Source: Prevotella sp. UBA1104 (lineage in GTDB: Bacteria; Bacteroidota; Bacteroidia; Bacteroidales; Bacteroidaceae). Taken from it: a stretch of DNA of 9,727 nucleotides. Positions 5,971-9,727 of this stretch are shown here, one piece after another (the stretch's first letter is position 1; each line of letters begins with the position of its first letter). The stretch lies in assembly GCA_002314055.1 (NCBI GenBank), contig DCBP01000045.1, forward strand, positions 1 to 9,727, in the 5' to 3' direction. The notes beneath the pieces are model-generated. The model was given only the letters and a program-made list of their open reading frames with translations. It did not search any database and was not told the DNA's origin. The position numbers and the translations under genes were made by a program.

Positions 5971-6980
5971 TTTACGGACACGGCGACGACTTATTTAAAT
6001 ATAATAACGTGGAGATTAATTTCTCCACAAATATCTTCAACCACTTCTCTCATACGCGGCTCTTCGCCTTCCTTGCCTCCAATCTGGAGGCTATCACCAG
6101 TTATCCCGAACCTACGCCAATATCCTTGGAGAAAGCGATAGCTGCAAGGCTCGGCATCGAGACGGACTGCATAATGGCTACCAACGGCGCCACGGAAGCT
6201 ATATATCTCATCGCCCAAAGTTTGAGCGACAAGGTGGTACATATCGTGCAACCCACTTTTGCCGAATATGCCGATGCATGCATGATGTACGGTTGTGAGA
6301 CGAGGAGCATATCTTCTCTTGAAGGCATCGGTTCTCTTGGGAATAAAGATGCGGTATGGCTGTGCAACCCCAATAACCCCACAGGCTCTGCGATGGATTA
6401 TGATTCGCTATATAATATAATAAATAGTAATCCGCGAACTGTCTTCATCATCGACCAGAGCTATTCGGCATATACCGAAAAGAGGACCATAAGGGCAGAG
6501 GATGCCGTAAAACTCGGCAATGTCCTGCTCATCAGTTCCATGACCAAGGACTTCGGTATTCCAGGCATACGCTTGGGATATGCTGTGGGTAGCAAGGGAA
6601 TTCTCGACAGTGTGAGAAGGTGGCGCATGCCGTGGTCGGTTAATGCTCTTGCTCTGAAGGCGGGCATTTATCTCATAGAAAACCAACATGAATATCATAT
6701 CGATGCCGCTGCCCTCTGCAAGGAGCGGAAGCGCGTGGCTGAACTGATTGGAGAAATGGGAATAAAGACTTTTCCGTCGGATTCAAATATGCTGTTATGT
6801 GAACTCCCCTCATCGAATGCCCATTCTCTGAAGGAATGGCTCGTAAGGGAACATGGTATTCTGATACGCGACGCAAGCAATTTCCACGGTCTCTCGGAGA
6901 AGCATTTTCGCATTGCCGTACAAACGAGAGACGAAGACGACAAACTGATTAAGGCTTTAAGAATATGGACTGCATTATAA
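5967..6980 (+). CDS. cobD: Aminotransferase-fold enzyme, likely threonine-phosphate decarboxylase
   Basis: A 337-residue PLP enzyme of fold type I. The PLP lysine is K194 in SMTKDFGIPGIRLGY, R202 (IRLGY) binds substrate, and CNPNNPTG (133-140), D163 in IIDQSY, and TNGATEAIY (72-80) complete the cofactor site. Histidinol-phosphate aminotransferase (HisC) and the Salmonella-type CobD share all of these. I prefer CobD, which decarboxylates L-threonine phosphate to aminopropanol phosphate, because the gene overlaps cobQ (ATGA) and cbiB (TAATG), whose products need exactly this compound. It is somewhat shorter than the Salmonella enzyme (about 364). HisC activity cannot be excluded from sequence alone. 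The name cobD here follows Salmonella usage. Confidence 0.8.
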   Translation: MIYGHGDDLFKYNNVEINFSTNIFNHFSHTRLFAFLASNLEAITSYPEPTPISLEKAIAARLGIETDCIMATNGATEAIYLIAQSLSDKVVHIVQPTFAEYADACMMYGCETRSISSLEGIGSLGNKDAVWLCNPNNPTGSAMDYDSLYNIINSNPRTVFIIDQSYSAYTEKRTIRAEDAVKLGNVLLISSMTKDFGIPGIRLGYAVGSKGILDSVRRWRMPWSVNALALKAGIYLIENQHEYHIDAAALCKERKRVAELIGEMGIKTFPSDSNMLLCELPSSNAHSLKEWLVREHGILIRDASNFHGLSEKHFRIAVQTRDEDDKLIKALRIWTAL

Positions 6981-7981
6981 TGTTTCTTTTTAATCATACA
7001 CTCCTGGCAAGTTTGCTAACTGGATGGATTCTCGATATGATGTTCGGCGACCCCTCCCGTCTCCCCCACCCCATAGTGTATATGGGGAAATGGATTGCCT
7101 GGGGAGAACACCTGCTCAACAGAGGGAAACACAGAAAAGCTAAAGGTGCTGTATTTACCGTAGGCAGCATTCTGCTCTTGTTCCTCGCTACAACGGTTCT
7201 CTTTGCATGGCTCCGGCTTTGTTCAATCGACAAACTGCATGGAGTCAACTGGTGCTTTGTGTTGCTCTCGTATCTGCTGATGTCTGTCCTTGTATTCTTC
7301 TGTCTTGCCGGAAAAACATTGCGCCGCGAAGTGAAGATGGTGTTCCAGGCTCTCAGCCGCAGTCTCGACGACGGCAGACAACAGGTGGCTCGCATAGTGG
7401 GGCGCGACACTCAACGGCTGTCGCATCAGGAGGTGGCAACAGCTGCTTTGGAAACGCTTGCCGAGAATCTCTCCGATGGCGTCATTGCTCCCCTCTTCTG
7501 GTTCTCCGTGCTTGGTGTGCCGGGGATGCTGACGTATAAGATGATCAACACCTTCGACTCTATGATTGGTTATCAGAACAAGCGATACAAGAACTTTGGC
7601 TGCTGGGCAGCACATATCGACGACATTGCCAACTTCATCCCGGCGCGTATCACAGCCATGCTCTTGATTTTAGTGGGATGGATATATGTCAGACTTTATC
7701 CTTTGCTTCCCCATCGCTCACTAGCTTACTATACCAAGCAGACTTGGCATTACTCTCGCTGCCATGCCTCGCCAAACAGCGGTTGGCCGGAAGCGGCTCT
7801 GTCTGCCTTGCTCCACTGCCGTTTCGGTGGACCGCATGATTATTTCGGTGAACTTTTCTATAAACCTTTTATTGGATCAAACCCACGACAAATGACATAC
7901 AGCGATATGCTCTTCAGTATCCGCACGTGTCTCCTTGCCGAAATTGTTTCTGTAGTAGTGATAGTGGCAATAATGATATAA
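6980..7981 (+). CDS. cbiB: Cobinamide-phosphate synthase (CbiB)
   Basis: An integral membrane enzyme that joins adenosylcobyric acid to aminopropanol (phosphate), giving adenosylcobinamide (phosphate). With the ATG at 6980 it has 333 residues. I chose this start because it forms a TAATG overlap with the upstream stop and gives the normal N-terminus; an ATG at 6965 would add five residues. Family motifs are ILDMMFGDPSRLPHP (17-31), ETLAENLSDGVIAPLFW (158-174), YKMINTFDSMIGY (186-198), PARITAM (221-227) and SPNSGWPEAAL (264-274). Hydrophobic segments lie near 5-20, 56-80, 91-110, 169-185, 224-240 and 314-332. It is the last gene of the cluster and is followed by a terminator. Confidence 0.95.
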   Translation: MFLFNHTLLASLLTGWILDMMFGDPSRLPHPIVYMGKWIAWGEHLLNRGKHRKAKGAVFTVGSILLLFLATTVLFAWLRLCSIDKLHGVNWCFVLLSYLLMSVLVFFCLAGKTLRREVKMVFQALSRSLDDGRQQVARIVGRDTQRLSHQEVATAALETLAENLSDGVIAPLFWFSVLGVPGMLTYKMINTFDSMIGYQNKRYKNFGCWAAHIDDIANFIPARITAMLLILVGWIYVRLYPLLPHRSLAYYTKQTWHYSRCHASPNSGWPEAALSALLHCRFGGPHDYFGELFYKPFIGSNPRQMTYSDMLFSIRTCLLAEIVSVVVIVAIMI

Positions 7982-8035
7982 AAAATATGAGAATCATCCG
8001 ATGACTTAACACGAATGATTCTCTTTTTTTATTTT
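7982..8035. terminator. Bidirectional terminator between cbiB and the kinase-RapZ gene
   Basis: GAGAATCAT (7989-7997) pairs perfectly with ATGATTCTC (8015-8023) across a 17-base loop. On the plus strand seven T follow (8024-8030), then a further T-rich run. On the other strand the A-rich 7981-7987 becomes a T-rich tail (ATATTTTTA). It can therefore end transcripts from both convergent genes, and the plus-strand T-run overlaps the stop codon of the minus-strand gene (8029-8031). Confidence 0.85.
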
Positions 8036-9564
8036 GCTTTCAACACTTGGGATATCCCTTGCTCCCTATGGAGTATCCTCACCTCAATGCCAAACTTCTT
8101 ATGTATATGTTCCGCCAGATGCTGGGCAGAATACACGCTGCGGTGCTGACCGCCGGTACAGCCGAACGAGAACATGAGGTCGGTGAATCCCCTTTGGATA
8201 TAGCGCGCCACATGGGCATCGGCAAGTTTGTAGACGCTGTCGAGGAAGGTGAGTATCTCGCCATCGTCTTCAAGGAAACGGATTACGGGTTCGTCAAGTC
8301 CCGTGAGCTTTTTATACGGTTCATAGCGCCCCGGATTGTGAGTGGAGCGACAGTCGAACACGTAGCCTCCGCCATTGCCCGACTCATCCTCGGGGATTCC
8401 TTTTTTATACGAAAAACTGAACACCCTGACCACGAGCGGTCCCCGTCCGTCATACTTAGAGAAAGTAGCCGGTCCGTCCTGCGGATGACTGTCGTACACT
8501 TTCTTCTCGACGGTCTTCAGTCCGTCGGTTCTCGTCTTCTCCTCCACTTTCTTGGGAGCAAACTGTGGCAGTTCTGTGAGCCGCTTCAGCATATCTATCA
8601 TATAAGGATATGGGAAGACATCAAGCTGAAGCAGTTCCCTGAGATTTTGCATCGCTGCCGGAATACTCTCGATAAAATATTTCTTGCGCTCGAAATATCC
8701 ACGGAAGCCGTATGCTCCGAGCACCTGGAGCGTGCGGAAGAGTACAAACAAACTGAGGCGCTCCACAAAATGCCTTACCGACGGCACTTCGATGTAGTTC
8801 TTCAGCGAGTTATAGTATTCGTAAACGAGTTCACGACGCAGCTTATAAGGATATTTTGCCGATGCCTGCCACAGGAAGGAGGCAAGATCGTAATAGAATG
8901 GCCCCTTGCGTCCGCCTTGAAAATCTATGAAACAAGGATTACCTTGCGTGTCTATCATCACGTTGCGAGCCTGGAAGTCACGATACAGGAAGCTGTCGGT
9001 TTTTTCCGCCGTAAGGTCTTTGGCAAAGAGACGGAAGTTTGCTTCCAGTTTTAGTTCGTGAAAATCGAGTTCCGTTGGTTTCAGGAAACAATACTTGAAA
9101 TAGTTGAGGTCGAACAATACACTATCTACGTCGAATTCCGGCTGCGGATAGCAGTTAGACCAGTCCAATCCATTTGCGCCCTGCATCTGTATTGCCGGCA
9201 GCTCACGAATTGTCTTCACAAGCAGTTGCTTTTCCATCTGGTTGTATCTACCGTCAGCCTCTCGTCCGCCCCGGATGGCATCATAGAGCGACGTCGCCCC
9301 GAGGTCGGTCTGCAGATAGCGCAGTTCGTCATCGGCAACAGCCAACACCTGAGGCACTGGCAGTTTCATCTCCCGAAAATGGCGTGCAAGATAGATAAAG
9401 GCGTGGTTTTCGTCGCGGCTCGTACCAACGACACCAATAATGGTTTTGCCATTATCATCGGTAAACCTGTAATACTCGCGGTTGCTTCCCGCCCCCGCAA
9501 TCTTCTGTATATTGGCAGGTTTGCTGCCCGTATATTCTGTATAAAGTTTCGTCAGTTTTTCCAT
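8029..9564 (-). CDS. APH-like sugar kinase fused to a RapZ C-terminal domain
   Basis: A 511-residue fusion. Residues 1-330 form an aminoglycoside/choline-kinase-type phosphotransferase like AmgK (MurNAc/GlcNAc kinase). They have a nucleotide-loop region AGAGSNREYYRF (23-34), catalytic D196 and metal ligand N201 in YRDFQARNVMI, and metal ligand D214 in FIDFQGG; Y194 replaces the histidine usual in the HxDxxxxN motif. Residues 378-505 match the C-terminal domain of RapZ, with VFSFSYKKGIP (381-391), YVFDCRSTHNP (401-411), LTGLDEPV (420-427) and GCTGGQHRSVY (468-478). In E. coli that domain senses glucosamine-6-phosphate and binds small RNA. The kinase linker (331-377) is charged. I start at 9564, not at the in-frame ATG at 9627, because the promoter (9572-9603) lies inside that extension. 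Substrate is inferred, not shown. Confidence 0.9.
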   Translation of the reverse strand: MEKLTKLYTEYTGSKPANIQKIAGAGSNREYYRFTDDNGKTIIGVVGTSRDENHAFIYLARHFREMKLPVPQVLAVADDELRYLQTDLGATSLYDAIRGGREADGRYNQMEKQLLVKTIRELPAIQMQGANGLDWSNCYPQPEFDVDSVLFDLNYFKYCFLKPTELDFHELKLEANFRLFAKDLTAEKTDSFLYRDFQARNVMIDTQGNPCFIDFQGGRKGPFYYDLASFLWQASAKYPYKLRRELVYEYYNSLKNYIEVPSVRHFVERLSLFVLFRTLQVLGAYGFRGYFERKKYFIESIPAAMQNLRELLQLDVFPYPYMIDMLKRLTELPQFAPKKVEEKTRTDGLKTVEKKVYDSHPQDGPATFSKYDGRGPLVVRVFSFSYKKGIPEDESGNGGGYVFDCRSTHNPGRYEPYKKLTGLDEPVIRFLEDDGEILTFLDSVYKLADAHVARYIQRGFTDLMFSFGCTGGQHRSVYSAQHLAEHIHKKFGIEVRILHREQGISQVLKAK

Positions 9565-9571
9565 ACTCCGA

Positions 9572-9603
9572 CAAAAGTAAGAAAAAAAATGTTGCCAAAC
9601 AAA
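9572..9603 (-). promoter_or_regulatory. Promoter of the kinase-RapZ gene
   Basis: Minus strand: TTTG at 9600-9603, a 20-base spacer and TACTTTTG at 9572-9579, matching the consensus. The predicted start is within a few bases of the ATG at 9564, so the mRNA may have almost no leader. The position also argues against the in-frame ATG at 9627 as the start codon. Confidence 0.65.
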
Positions 9604-9652
9604 GTTTTTCGAAAATTCTGCGTTCAACAGACTTGCTACTAAACTAATTTGG

Positions 9653-9687
9653 GAATGAAGAATGAAGAAGGGAGAATAAAGAAGGGA
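9653..9687. repeat. GAA-phased heptanucleotide tandem array
   Basis: Five contiguous 7-base units each start with GAA: GAATGAA at 9653 and 9660, GAAGGGA at 9667 and 9681, and GAATAAA at 9674. The terminal repeats of the 3013-3489 cassette show the same 7-base period and GAA phase. The array lies between the kinase-RapZ promoter and the terminator at the right edge. Confidence 0.8.
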
Positions 9688-9693
9688 AATATT

Positions 9694-9717
9694 ATAAAAA
9701 AAACGGGTTCTTCCGTT
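9694..9717 (-). terminator. Terminator of a minus-strand gene beyond the window
   Basis: On the minus strand AACGG (from 9717 to 9713) pairs with CCGTT (from 9706 to 9702) across a 6-base loop and runs into eight T (9703-9696). It would end a gene lying to the right of the window on the minus strand. The stem is only 5 bp, so confidence is moderate. Confidence 0.55.
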
Positions 9718-9727
9718 AAATGCATAG

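Noticed and set aside
8047..9054. 335-codon open frame on the plus strand opposite the kinase-RapZ gene
   Set aside because: It is antisense to well-conserved kinase and RapZ motifs. The translation has no family features and looks like a shadow frame.
9565..9627. 21-residue N-terminal extension of the kinase-RapZ protein from the ATG at 9627
   Set aside because: A consensus promoter lies inside this stretch, and the family normally begins at MEKLTKLY; the extension is probably not translated.
1..9727. CRISPR array, tRNA, rRNA, prophage or transposase genes
   Set aside because: No regularly spaced repeats, no tRNA or rRNA signatures, and no phage or transposase-like proteins were seen on either strand.

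Overview
The window looks like a chromosomal segment from a member of the Bacteroidales, most likely Prevotella or a close relative. The evidence is the protein sequences, the moderate GC content with AT-rich spacers, the lack of Shine-Dalgarno leaders, and at least five promoters of the Bacteroidetes type (TTTG or TTG, 19-20 bases, then TAnnTTTG). The species is inferred and was not tested.

Layout from left to right: (1) 1-334 has no clear gene; it holds a long hairpin (42-107) and a G-rich patch with a doubtful 40-codon ORF. (2) dapA (lysine/diaminopimelate synthesis) lies on the minus strand. (3) Divergent from it is a two-gene type II toxin-antitoxin module whose toxin has the full YafQ set of catalytic residues. 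(4) Convergent with that is a minus-strand block read as truA (tRNA pseudouridine synthase), a small four-helix-bundle (S23/IVP-type) gene, then an EamA/DMT membrane transporter. The four-helix gene sits between perfect 34-bp inverted repeats that fit between the truA stop codon and the transporter start codon, so it looks like a small mobile cassette inside an operon. (5) Divergent from truA is a three-gene cobamide cluster, cobQ-cobD-cbiB, with overlapping stop and start codons. (6) After a bidirectional terminator comes a minus-strand gene for an APH/AmgK-like sugar kinase fused to a RapZ C-terminal domain. (7) The right edge holds a heptanucleotide repeat and a terminator for a gene beyond the window.

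How they work together: dapA, truA and the cob genes are ordinary housekeeping or biosynthetic functions. The cob trio covers amidation of the corrin ring to cobyric acid, supply of aminopropanol phosphate and its attachment to make cobinamide (phosphate); the nucleotide-loop genes (cobU/S/T) are not in this window. The kinase-RapZ fusion suggests amino-sugar phosphorylation coupled to amino-sugar sensing in cell-wall precursor supply or recycling.

The most unusual item is the 477-bp cassette at 3013-3489. Its terminal repeats are built from a 7-bp GAA-phased unit, and a similarly phased heptad array recurs at 9653-9687. Its RNA should fold with the repeats as one long stem closing off the S23-type ORF, much like the intervening sequences of bacterial 23S rRNA, but here between protein-coding genes.
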